Assembly: GCA_024104275.1 (NCBI GenBank)
Contig: JAGGHK010000004.1
Location: forward strand, 1 to 64,000
Direction: 5' to 3'
DNA: 64,000 nt
From: Bifidobacterium sp.
GTDB lineage: Bacteria > Actinomycetota > Actinomycetes > Actinomycetales > Bifidobacteriaceae
Numbering within the stretch: the stretch's first letter is position 1; each line of letters starts with the position of its first letter. Of the stretch, positions 41,189 to 49,723 are shown piece by piece. The position numbers were made by a program, and so were the translations under genes. Below the pieces are notes generated by a model. It searched no databases. It was not told the origin of the DNA and saw only the letters and a list, made by a program, of their open reading frames with translations.

Positions 41189-43501
41189 TCAAATTTGGTG
41201 AGATTCACCATCCACGATGAGCGTTATGGGGTCGCCGGAAAGACGACGGATATCCACTCCGTCATGGCTCACCGTAACCTTGAGCCGGGAGCCATGTATC
41301 AATATCTGATAAGTGAGACTCCGCCATTGTTCCGGCAAACGTGGGTTCATCGAGATCTCGTCGCCACCGGAATCGCGCAGGCCGCCGAAGCCCGCTACAA
41401 CGGACATCCACACCCCTCCGGCCGATGCCAGATGGATGCCGTCGGAGGTGTTGCTGTGCAGGTTGGCGACGTCTGCATAGAGCGATTCGAGGAAGTACTT
41501 CATCGCCAACTCGTCATGACCGACCTCAGCGGCGATAATGCACTGCGAGGCCGCGGAAAGGGAGGAATCCCCAGTGGTGAGCGGGTCGTAGAAATCGAAA
41601 TCACGGCGCTTAGAATCCAGGTCGAAGCTCGAGGAAAGCATATAGAGCGCCAGGACGGTGTCCACCTGCTTCAAGACGCGGCGACGATAAATCACCAACG
41701 GATGGTAATGCAACAGCAACGGACGCTCGGTGTCATGTTCGAAGTCCCAAGGCCCGCGACGCATGATATCATCGTCCTGCAGATGGATGTTGAGCTTCTC
41801 ATCATATGGCAGCTTCATCTTGTCGGCAGCCTCGCGCCAATGCACAGGCTCATCGAGCTTCAAACCTAGTCTACTCACTGCCGCCTCACGGTCCTCGTTA
41901 CCCAACTGCTCCAAGGCGTCTGCTGCCTTGCGCAGGTTGAATTGTGCCATGACGTTGGTGTAATAGTTGTCGTCCACCATTGCGGTGTATTCGTCCGGGC
42001 CCGTCACGGTGTTGATGTGGAAAGTACCGTCAAAGCCCATGTAGCCGATGCTTTCCCACATCCTGGCCGTCTCGACCAGAATATCAATGCCCTGCGTGGA
42101 CATAAACTCATGGTCGTCTGTCAGGGATACATACTGATAGACGGCATAGGCGATGTCTGCGTCAATATGGTATTGCGCGGTTCCTGCCTCGAAGAAGGCC
42201 GAAGCCTCCTCACCGTTGATGGTACGCCACGGGAAAAGCGCCCCGTCCACGCTCATCATCCTGGCACGTTTGCGAGCAGCCGGTAGCATGCGGTACCGGT
42301 AAGAAAGAATGTCGCGGGCGCGCGCAGGATTCGTGTAGATCAGGAACGGGACGATATAGGTCTCGGTGTCCCAGAAATAGTGGCCAGAATAGCCGGTACC
42401 GCTCAGCCCTTTGGCGGACACGCCGTTGGTGACTGTCGCGGTAGCCTGGGCGAGCTGGAACAGCTCCCAATGCATCACCTGCTGGAGACGACCATCGCCA
42501 TCGTCATCGATCAAAACATCAGTCTTGGCCCAGAAATTGCTGAGCCATTGGCGCTGCTGCTCCGCAATCGAACTATAACCCTGATCAATGGCCCAGTTGA
42601 TCGTTTGAGAGCATTGGCTGATCAGCGCGGCGGAGTTCCGTTCGCCGTCGATTGCGACCTGGAGTCCCCGATCGATGCCGACGGGATCGATCGGATAGGA
42701 ATTATAGGATGCGAAGCGCTCCACACGCTTTTCATCGCCGTCTGGCACCTCGACGTCGAATACCTCATGAATCATCTTGCCGTCGAGCTGCTGGCAGAAG
42801 CCCACGGCCATGGTCAGTTCGGAATGCAGGCAGTGAAAGGCGCCGAAGCTCTGATCGGCCACGCCGCGCGAAATGGCGTCAACCTCAAGCTTGCGCAGGC
42901 CGCCGTCGGCAATCATATCTGCTTTTCGAGGATCGACGTCACGCGAGACAACCGGGTGGTCGGTATTCATCTTGCCTTCGACGTGCACATTGAGGGCGCG
43001 GCCATGCGCTCGCAATGAAATCACCGTAGTCATCAGGTCGGCCCTAAACAGGCAGACCATAGTGGCGATGTCCACATCGAGACTCACTCCGTCGCCCACC
43101 TTATAGGTATAGGAACGGGTGGAGGTGCCCGCCTTGAAATCGACACTCTGTGAGATCTTCACCGGATCCGCAAGCACCTTGCCGTCAATCGAGAACTTGA
43201 AATCCACAGTGTCGGGCACGCCCTGGATGACCTGTCCCACGCGGGCGAAGCCGTATGCCTCCTCTGCGTGACGGATGGAGAACGTCTCATGGAAACCGCT
43301 CAAAAACGTCCCGGAGCCCAGGTTCCGCGGGCCGTTCGCCTCGCCGCGCACACCGATAGTACCGTTCGACAGCGAGAAGAGCGTGGCAGATTCGGAATTA
43401 GGGTAGCCAAATTCGCTGAACTTCCACAGATCGATGGGATAGCGGTTGCTATCAAGCGGATCGTGTTCCAAATCCTTTTGTAATTTCAAGTCACCGAGCA
43501 A
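41189..43501 (-). CDS. GH65 glycoside phosphorylase or hydrolase (kojibiose/trehalose phosphorylase-like)
   Basis: 770 residues, the GH65 norm. The domain order is an N-terminal beta-sandwich (about 1-270), an (alpha/alpha)6 barrel and a C-terminal sheet. The general acid is Glu504 in TVTGPDEYTAMVDDNYYTN. The phosphate-binding loop of known phosphorylases (HDSSLS) reads TTGDSSLS here (642-649), with Gly644 in place of His, so phosphate dependence is uncertain. No signal peptide: it acts on imported alpha-glucobioses. The TTG start is supported by AGAGAGG 8 nt upstream. Last structural gene of the transporter operon, separated from it by a hairpin. Confidence 0.85.
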   Translation of the reverse strand: MLGDLKLQKDLEHDPLDSNRYPIDLWKFSEFGYPNSESATLFSLSNGTIGVRGEANGPRNLGSGTFLSGFHETFSIRHAEEAYGFARVGQVIQGVPDTVDFKFSIDGKVLADPVKISQSVDFKAGTSTRSYTYKVGDGVSLDVDIATMVCLFRADLMTTVISLRAHGRALNVHVEGKMNTDHPVVSRDVDPRKADMIADGGLRKLEVDAISRGVADQSFGAFHCLHSELTMAVGFCQQLDGKMIHEVFDVEVPDGDEKRVERFASYNSYPIDPVGIDRGLQVAIDGERNSAALISQCSQTINWAIDQGYSSIAEQQRQWLSNFWAKTDVLIDDDGDGRLQQVMHWELFQLAQATATVTNGVSAKGLSGTGYSGHYFWDTETYIVPFLIYTNPARARDILSYRYRMLPAARKRARMMSVDGALFPWRTINGEEASAFFEAGTAQYHIDADIAYAVYQYVSLTDDHEFMSTQGIDILVETARMWESIGYMGFDGTFHINTVTGPDEYTAMVDDNYYTNVMAQFNLRKAADALEQLGNEDREAAVSRLGLKLDEPVHWREAADKMKLPYDEKLNIHLQDDDIMRRGPWDFEHDTERPLLLHYHPLVIYRRRVLKQVDTVLALYMLSSSFDLDSKRRDFDFYDPLTTGDSSLSAASQCIIAAEVGHDELAMKYFLESLYADVANLHSNTSDGIHLASAGGVWMSVVAGFGGLRDSGGDEISMNPRLPEQWRSLTYQILIHGSRLKVTVSHDGVDIRRLSGDPITLIVDGESHQI

Positions 43502-43526
43502 GGGCTTTACCTCTCTAAAAACTCAA

Positions 43527-43570
43527 TTGTCCGCCGGTCTGACGATACGACTTGCCTTTCCGGCGGACAA
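43527..43570. promoter_or_regulatory. Intercistronic hairpin between permease and GH65
   Basis: TTGTCCGCCGG (43527-43537) and CCGGCGGACAA (43560-43570) are perfect 11-bp arms with a 22-nt loop. On the minus strand a short T-rich stretch follows, so it may be an attenuator or an mRNA-processing hairpin. Confidence 0.6.
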
Positions 43571-43625
43571 CAGCATATACATTAACGATGTTCCACCCGC
43601 GATATCGCACGCAGGCGATCGGGCG

Positions 43626-44528
43626 TCAACCCTTAACCGCGCCGGCGAGCATACCACGGACGAAGTAGCGCTGCAGGAACAGGAACACTAGCACCGGCAC
43701 AATCATAGCGATGAACGCGCCAGGAGCGAGGAGGTACCAAGCCGATCCACGCGAGCCGACCATGTCGGAAAGCCGTGCTGTCAATGGGGCCGTCGCGGGT
43801 GTGTTGCCTGCGAAGGCCAAGGCCACAAGCAGGTCGTTCCAGACCCAGAGGAACTGGAAGATGGCGAACGAAGCCACAGCGGGGACCATGAGCGGCAGGA
43901 CGATCTTCAAGAAGACCTGCACATCGCCGGCACCATCGACCTTCGCAGCCTCGACGAGCTCACGCGGTATATCGCACATGAAGTTGTGAAGCATGAAAAT
44001 CGCCAGTGGGAGGCCAAAGATGGTGTGGCACAGCCACAGCACCCAGAAGGTGTTGTTGATGCCCCACTTGACGTATTGGGTCAGCAGCGGGATCATCGTC
44101 ACCTGCACGGGGACGACCTGCAACGCGAAGACGATGACGAACAGGATGTTTTTGCCCGGGAAATCACACCATGCGAACGCGTAGGCAGCCAACAGGGCGA
44201 GCGTAATCGGGATGAGCACGCCGGGGATGGTGATGACGAACGAATTGATCAGGTAGCTGCCCAGATTGTAGCCGCTACCGAGCACGGTCTTGTAGTTGGC
44301 CAAGCCGAAGTCCGACCAGTTCTTGGGCAGCAGACTGGTCCACCAACCGGAGGTGGAGATGGCCATACGGTTCTGGCGGAAGCTGGTAACCAGAAGGCCG
44401 ACCGTGGGAATCGTCCACAGAGCGGCGATGATAATGGAGATTCCGGTCGCCCAAGGCGAGGATAGTTTATTCTTGGTACGAATCAACGCCTTTTCGCGAC
44501 GTGTCAGCTTTTTCTTTTTCTCACTCAT
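43626..44528 (-). CDS. CUT1 sugar ABC transporter permease (MalG-like)
   Basis: 300 residues with six transmembrane segments after a Lys-rich cytoplasmic start. The EAA loop is VEAAKVDGAGDVQVFLKIVL. It overlaps the upstream permease gene by 4 bp (ATGA). With its partner it imports the sugar used by GH65. No ATPase gene is present. Confidence 0.9.
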   Translation of the reverse strand: MSEKKKKLTRREKALIRTKNKLSSPWATGISIIIAALWTIPTVGLLVTSFRQNRMAISTSGWWTSLLPKNWSDFGLANYKTVLGSGYNLGSYLINSFVITIPGVLIPITLALLAAYAFAWCDFPGKNILFVIVFALQVVPVQVTMIPLLTQYVKWGINNTFWVLWLCHTIFGLPLAIFMLHNFMCDIPRELVEAAKVDGAGDVQVFLKIVLPLMVPAVASFAIFQFLWVWNDLLVALAFAGNTPATAPLTARLSDMVGSRGSAWYLLAPGAFIAMIVPVLVFLFLQRYFVRGMLAGAVKG

Positions 44529-45508
44529 CGTACGTCCTGCGACTTTCTCAACTGGAAGATATTGAACACGACCACGGGGATGACGATGATGAACATCAAG
44601 ACCGCCAGGGCCGCGCCGAGACCGGTGTTCTGGTTCTGGAACGACTGGGTATAGAACTCGTTGGCGATGACGGAGGTGTCATAGTTGCCGGCGGTCATCG
44701 TTCGCACGATATCGAAGGACTTCAGGCCAGCCATCGCGACCGTGGTAATCACCACGACAATCGAGGGACGGATCATGGGGATGGTCAAGTAGATGAACTG
44801 CTGCCATCCGTTGAGGCCGTCAAGCCTGGAAGCCTCCACGAGGTCTTCCGGAATGCCCTTGATCGCGGTGGAAAGCACCGTCATCGCGTAGCCCGCCTCG
44901 ATCCAGATCATCACAAAAATCAGCAAGAACGTGTTGAGCGGGGCGTTCATCAGCCATTGCGGTGCCGTGACCGTATGCCCGAAAAGCTTGGCGGCCCACA
45001 CATAGACTGCGGAAAGCAGGCCGACACGCTGATCGTAGACGAACTTCCAGATGATGGAGGCACCCACCATCGAGATGGCCATGGGCAGAAAAATCAGCAT
45101 CTTCGCGAACTTCTCATAACGTGTGCGGTCGACGAGGACCGCGTAGACCAGGCCGACAAGAGTCGACACCAGCGGGACCAGAATGGTCCACAGGACCGTG
45201 TTGAGCAGAACCCGGAGGAAATCAGGGTTCGTGAAAATCTGTATGTAATTAGCCCATCCCACACCTTGCGTACCGTCGCGGCCGTAGAACGAGTTCTTGA
45301 ACGTCACGACGCTGGGATAAATCAGGCCGAAGCAAATCAGCGCCACACTCGGCAGCAGGAAAAGCAACGCCACCCCCCATGATGGCATTCGCTTGGGCAG
45401 ATTGGTGATGAACAGTACCACCGCTACTACAACGACGAACAACAATATGGCGAACAACATCGCCACTATCTTCTGGCCACCCGATTCCGGGTGCAACAAT
45501 ATATCCAT
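44525..45508 (-). CDS. CUT1 sugar ABC transporter permease (MalF-like)
   Basis: 327 residues from the ATG at 45508, chosen because GGAGG lies 7 nt upstream; the frame is open 22 codons further. About eight transmembrane segments (two extra at the N-terminus, as in MalF). The EAA loop is VEASRLDGLNGWQQFIYLTI. It partners the overlapping MalG-like gene. Confidence 0.88.
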   Translation of the reverse strand: MDILLHPESGGQKIVAMLFAILLFVVVVAVVLFITNLPKRMPSWGVALLFLLPSVALICFGLIYPSVVTFKNSFYGRDGTQGVGWANYIQIFTNPDFLRVLLNTVLWTILVPLVSTLVGLVYAVLVDRTRYEKFAKMLIFLPMAISMVGASIIWKFVYDQRVGLLSAVYVWAAKLFGHTVTAPQWLMNAPLNTFLLIFVMIWIEAGYAMTVLSTAIKGIPEDLVEASRLDGLNGWQQFIYLTIPMIRPSIVVVITTVAMAGLKSFDIVRTMTAGNYDTSVIANEFYTQSFQNQNTGLGAALAVLMFIIVIPVVVFNIFQLRKSQDVR

Positions 45509-45597
45509 GACACCGCCTCCATGCGGTCGATTCATCGGGCCCACTGCAGATGCTTGACGGCAGACTTCCGACATGCAAATTGAATGTAAACAACATT

Positions 45598-45703
45598 AAT
45601 CAGCGAGCGCTGATTAGAAACAGGGAGCCCGATATAGATACGTATTACACTTTGATATGATTATGAATCGTGATCCGGCGACCTTTCGCAACCGCCGGAT
45701 CAC
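45598..45703. promoter_or_regulatory. Two hairpins between binding protein and permease
   Basis: AATCAGCGAGCGCTGATT (45598-45615) has 8-bp arms. GTGATCCGGCG (45670-45680) pairs with CGCCGGATCAC (45693-45703). Both lie in the 219-bp gap after the binding-protein gene and could make the downstream permease genes less expressed than the binding protein. Confidence 0.55.
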
Positions 45704-45727
45704 AAACGATCATAACTTCAGGCGGCT

Positions 45728-47107
45728 TTACTTATCCTTCGGCCAGGTCGCCTCAATCTGATCCAAGGTGTCCTTCTCGGACTTGTTCTGAGCGAAGTAC
45801 TCGGTCATCTTCTTCCAGAAGCTGCCCGAACCGACTTCGGAGGGCATCATATCGGAAGCATCAAAACGGAACTCAGTCTTCGGATTGGTCAGCGTTTCGT
45901 AGGACAGCTTGTCGAGCTTGGAGCCGAGCAGCTTCTCGTCCATGCCTTTGTTCGGATAGACCCAGCCGCCAAGCTTCTTGGCGCGCTGGTTGGCCCAATC
46001 CGGGGAGGAGAGATAAGTCAGCAAGGCCTTGACCTCGGGACGATCAGAGAACGCGAAGGCGAAGTCGCCGCCACCGAGCATCGGGGCGCTGCCCTTGGTC
46101 TTGCCAGGCATCTGGAAGACCCAAGCGTCACCGTTCGGATCGATCTTAATGTCTGGGTTCGTGGACTTGAAGTTGGTCTGATAGAACGGAGCCATGTGCA
46201 TCATGTAACCGGTGCCGTCGATAATCGGATTTCCGGCATCCTGCCAAGCCGTGGAAGCGATGGACTGTGAATCGCCGAAACCACCGTTGACATAGTCGTT
46301 GTTCTTCAGAATCTTGCCGATCTGCTCGAAGGCGGATAGAATCTTCGGATCGTTGAACGGAATCTCGTGGTCGACCCACTTGTTGTAGGTGTCGGCGTCG
46401 GTGAAACGAATCACGGCGTCTTCAAGCCAATCCGTGGCAGGCCAACCGGTATCGGAACCACCCTCGATGCCGACTGACCAAGGCTTGGCCTTACTGCCCT
46501 TGTTGTCCGCGGCAATCTTCTTGGTCAAATCCATCATCTCGTCCCAAGTCTCCGGGACCTTATAGCCCTTCTCCTTGAACTTCTTGGGAGAATACCAGAT
46601 GAAGGACTTGGTGGAAGCATCGATGGCAACGCCATAAAGCTTACCGTCCACCGAGCCGTACTCCTTCCAATCCTTGGAATAGTACTTGTCGATGTTCTTG
46701 GCGACCGTATCGGGAACAGTCTTGGCCTTGCCGGTCTTCACCATGCTCTTGAGCAAGCCGGGCTGGGCGACGACGGCGATATCTGGAGCAGAACCGGACT
46801 TCACACGCACAGGAAGCTGTGTGGCCTCATCACGCGAACCCTCAAACTTGACAGTCGCGCCGGTGCACTGGCGGAATTGGTCGAACGACTTGTCAGTCGC
46901 ATTGCCCTCATCGTCAATCCATGCGGAGTACATCGTGACGGTCTTGCCCTTAAGGTTGCCATATTGCTTATAGGTCTTGCAAGCGGCGCTATCCGCAGCC
47001 GAATTATTGCTCGACGAGCTGGACGAGCCACCACAAGCGGCCATTCCCGACAGCATGGCAAGGCTTGCCACCGCTGCGAGAGCTTTCTTTCCATTGCTAA
47101 TTTTCAC
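45728..47107 (-). CDS. Extracellular solute-binding lipoprotein (CUT1, GH65 locus)
   Basis: 459 residues from the GTG at 47107, preceded by AAGGAGG at 7 nt. The signal peptide ends in GMAAC with lipidated Cys25, followed by a Ser/Asn linker. The fold is family 1 sugar-binding (TVTMYSAWIDDEGNATDKSF, then SGSAPDIAVVAQPGLL). It delivers sugar to the two permeases downstream. The operator AGTAAGCGCTTACT lies 56 bp upstream. Confidence 0.9.
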   Translation of the reverse strand: MKISNGKKALAAVASLAMLSGMAACGGSSSSSSNNSAADSAACKTYKQYGNLKGKTVTMYSAWIDDEGNATDKSFDQFRQCTGATVKFEGSRDEATQLPVRVKSGSAPDIAVVAQPGLLKSMVKTGKAKTVPDTVAKNIDKYYSKDWKEYGSVDGKLYGVAIDASTKSFIWYSPKKFKEKGYKVPETWDEMMDLTKKIAADNKGSKAKPWSVGIEGGSDTGWPATDWLEDAVIRFTDADTYNKWVDHEIPFNDPKILSAFEQIGKILKNNDYVNGGFGDSQSIASTAWQDAGNPIIDGTGYMMHMAPFYQTNFKSTNPDIKIDPNGDAWVFQMPGKTKGSAPMLGGGDFAFAFSDRPEVKALLTYLSSPDWANQRAKKLGGWVYPNKGMDEKLLGSKLDKLSYETLTNPKTEFRFDASDMMPSEVGSGSFWKKMTEYFAQNKSEKDTLDQIEATWPKDK

Positions 47108-47162
47108 TTCTCTACCTCCTTGTAACCAGTGTGATGCCATTTAGCATCTTCACAAGTACTAT

Positions 47163-47176
47163 AGTAAGCGCTTACT
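47163..47176. promoter_or_regulatory. LacI operator before the GH65-locus binding-protein gene
   Basis: AGTAAGCGCTTACT is a perfect 14-bp palindrome with a central CG, the form bound by LacI-family proteins. A near-identical copy is at 48224. Confidence 0.7.
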
Positions 47177-47301
47177 TTTTAAAACGCAAACGCTCGCGAT
47201 TTTTCTTTTAACCTGTTATTCTCTTCCTGAAAATTTGGCGACAAGTCAATGCCGCTTCGTTTTCTCGAATACCAGAAGCTCAATGCTAAAACCCTAAAGG
47301 C

Positions 47302-48150
47302 TTACTCAGCCTTGGCCTTTCCAGCATTGAAGTAATCCATGGATCCAATCGGGCCGGCCAGCGCGAACTTACCGTTCTTGTAAGTGAGCTTGGTGACCGC
47401 GTCATTGCCCATTCCGGCACCGGTGTATTCAGGGAACTTCTGCGCCAGCAGGAAGAAGTTGATGGCGGAGCCGGAGCTGACAACGAGCACATTGCCGCCG
47501 CCGTTCTTCATTTCCTTCTTACCGATCGAGGTCAGAACATCAGTCATGCGCTTCTCAATGGCTTCGGCGCTTTCTGCACGCAATTCAGCAGGCAGATCAG
47601 TGCCCAGCTTGTTGGCCTTGTCGAGCTGGTAATAACCATTCTGCTGCACGACCGCGGCGTTTAAGCCGTTCTTGGCGACCAAGTCGTCATGGTCCTTGTA
47701 ACCGTAGAAGGCGGCAATGTCAACATCGTTCTGAGCCGCATCCTGACGGCCTTCATAGCTGCCGAAATTGCACTCGCGCAATCTCCAGTCCTGCTTGAGC
47801 TGGATCGACTTGTTGCCGGAATATTTCAACGCGCCTTCGGCGGTCTTCTCCTGACGAGTCAGATCACCAGAATAAGCGGCCTTGAACTTGGTGCCCTTGA
47901 GCCCCAAGCCCAAATACTTAGCTCCATCGATGCCTTGTTGCGTCAGGGTCCAATCGCTCCATCCCTGAGACCGGTGCATCACGTTGGAAGCGGTCTGGCC
48001 GTGTCGGGCCAAATAAATAGTCACGGTTCCGTCGGCCTTGGAAGCTTCAGCAGTCTTTGCGGACGAGTCGTTGCCGCAAGCTGCCAGCCCAGCCAGCAAG
48101 GCGACGCCAGAGACCATAGCAATGGCCTTTGCGATGAAACTTTTTTTCAC
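47302..48150 (-). CDS. Surface lipoprotein with histidine-phosphatase (phosphoglycerate-mutase-like) fold
   Basis: 282 residues from a GTG with AAGGAGG upstream. The signal peptide ends in LAAC (lipidated Cys25). The phosphatase fold follows: LARHGQTASN with the nucleophile His50, and LRECNFGSYEGR with the usual acid Glu126. The second catalytic His of the family (VSHG) is replaced: the sequence reads VVSSGSA (223-229), Ser226 at that place. An extracellular enzyme of this type next to a sugar importer is unusual. The LacI operator copy at 48224 suggests co-regulation with the transporter. It could be inactive or a binding protein. Confidence 0.8.
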   Translation of the reverse strand: MKKSFIAKAIAMVSGVALLAGLAACGNDSSAKTAEASKADGTVTIYLARHGQTASNVMHRSQGWSDWTLTQQGIDGAKYLGLGLKGTKFKAAYSGDLTRQEKTAEGALKYSGNKSIQLKQDWRLRECNFGSYEGRQDAAQNDVDIAAFYGYKDHDDLVAKNGLNAAVVQQNGYYQLDKANKLGTDLPAELRAESAEAIEKRMTDVLTSIGKKEMKNGGGNVLVVSSGSAINFFLLAQKFPEYTGAGMGNDAVTKLTYKNGKFALAGPIGSMDYFNAGKAKAE

Positions 48151-48223
48151 GAGTTACCTCCTTGTAATGTGCGCTTCTATACGCACTCTCGTATGACGGC
48201 GATATCGTCATCACACGTAAAAT

Positions 48224-48237
48224 AGTAAACGCTTACT
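48224..48237. promoter_or_regulatory. LacI operator before the phosphatase-like lipoprotein gene
   Basis: AGTAAACGCTTACT matches the operator at 47163 at 13 of 14 positions. It lies 74 bp upstream of the GTG start. Confidence 0.65.
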
Positions 48238-48391
48238 CAGCAAATTACAAATTTAGTTGCGTTTCTAAAACGACGAATCCTCGCTACGCTGATGCATTTT
48301 TACATTGTTGAGTCCATTCCGAATTCTCGAGCAATCATCACGCAGCGTCAATCATCAGGCAACGTCAATAAATATAAGCTTCCGACCCATT

Positions 48392-49534
48392 TCATCGCGG
48401 CTGTCGGAAATGGCGGTTCCCGAGGGGTTGGAACGGAGTATGCGGCTCATTCTGATACCAGTAGGCAACGCTGGCCACATCGTCGTTACGCTCGAACAAT
48501 CCTGCCTCGTCGGCACCAATCTGCTGGATGGTGACGCGCAGATCGTCCTCGAAATAAATCGGGTCCGGAATATGCCAACGATAAAGACCACGGGTTACGG
48601 GCGTCGCTCGATCCCAATAATCGCTTTCGCGGCGTCCAAGCGTTTGCGAGCGGAACGGGAAGCCGACGAACGGAGCGCAATAGGTCTGCTCATGCATATG
48701 GCCTTCTGCGTCGAACGCGCCAAAGCTCCAGGCGCCACCAAAATAATCCTCGGTGCCGGTGCTGGTTACGGTCGGATAATCGGTGTCGCCGTCGAGGTAG
48801 AACTTGACCTCGCCTTCGCCCCACCAACGGCTTTCCAGCGCCGTCAGCGCAAGATAAGTGCCGATGTAGGTGCCTTGTCCGCGCACGCCATCGAGAATCG
48901 TATAATCCTGCTGCTCCTTGGTAACGCGTTCGCGGCGCCACTGGGCATGGAAGCGCATCGCGTCATCCGGCAGCGCGTCATATTCGGTGTAATCGATCTG
49001 GTAGAAGAACGCCGGAACGTCCTCGTTGTGGTCGCTGCGCAGAACGATTTTCGCATGCTCAAAGGGCATCGCAAAGTAGCAGTTGAAGCCGCGGTTGGGC
49101 GCGACCATGATGGGCATGGAGTTCACACGGCAATCCTGGGCATGACCGCAGCAGAAGAAGTCGCCGATCGGGCAGACCACGGACGGGTTTTGCTCGCCGT
49201 CCCAATAGAATTCGAGGATGAGGTTACGCAGGACGTTCGGGCCGGTAGGAGAAGTCTTGTCGGTGACGGTCATCCAGATATGACGGATGACACCCGGGCC
49301 GTCGACGTCCATCAGCGTCACGGATTCGCCGGCTGGTACAGTGCCAAGGCAAGGCGTCCCTTTGCGCGAAGGGCCAAGTTTGCTGGCGGTTTGCGCCGCC
49401 ATGCCCTTGCCGCCGGTCGGGTTCTCCGCGTTCACGCAACGCGAGCGCCCGCGCGAAGCCATTGTGAGCCCGTCCATCATGCCGAGCCCGTAACCTCCAT
49501 ATCCCTGTGCCGCCTCTGCCGTTACACCGTTCAT
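48392..49534 (-). CDS. GH172 (DUF2961) family glycosidase
   Basis: 380 residues. SRCVNAENPTGGKGMAA, VDGPGVIRHIWMTV and WWGEGEVKFYLDGD with STGTEDYFGGAW are hallmarks of the former DUF2961 family, now GH172. Characterised members act on alpha-D-fructofuranosides (a Bifidobacterium dentium difructose-anhydride enzyme) or D-arabinofuranosides. The catalytic glutamates lie in the GEGE (240-242) and GTEDY (Glu262) segments. No signal peptide. It closes an operon with its own CUT1 transporter and LacI regulator, so the substrate is imported first. Confidence 0.87.
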   Translation of the reverse strand: MNGVTAEAAQGYGGYGLGMMDGLTMASRGRSRCVNAENPTGGKGMAAQTASKLGPSRKGTPCLGTVPAGESVTLMDVDGPGVIRHIWMTVTDKTSPTGPNVLRNLILEFYWDGEQNPSVVCPIGDFFCCGHAQDCRVNSMPIMVAPNRGFNCYFAMPFEHAKIVLRSDHNEDVPAFFYQIDYTEYDALPDDAMRFHAQWRRERVTKEQQDYTILDGVRGQGTYIGTYLALTALESRWWGEGEVKFYLDGDTDYPTVTSTGTEDYFGGAWSFGAFDAEGHMHEQTYCAPFVGFPFRSQTLGRRESDYWDRATPVTRGLYRWHIPDPIYFEDDLRVTIQQIGADEAGLFERNDDVASVAYWYQNEPHTPFQPLGNRHFRQPR

Positions 49535-49622
49535 CGAACTTGCCTTTCCTTACTTACTTAACATTATTTTTACTGGCGCATATGACACCGGCATCGGGCT
49601 GAACCCACTGCCGGACTTCCAG

Positions 49623-49676
49623 TTGCGCCATATTCAAGCCACTCAGCCACACCCAGCAGCTTGAATATGGCGACAA
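49623..49676. promoter_or_regulatory. Intercistronic hairpin between permease and GH172
   Basis: TTGCGCCATATTCAAGC (49623-49639) pairs with GCTTGAATATGGCGACAA (49659-49676) with one bulge. A third copy of GCGCCATATTC lies at 49686, allowing alternative folds. Confidence 0.6.
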
Positions 49677-49723
49677 TTTACAATCGCGCCATATTCGAGC
49701 CGCTGAGCGAGCCGACGAACCGC

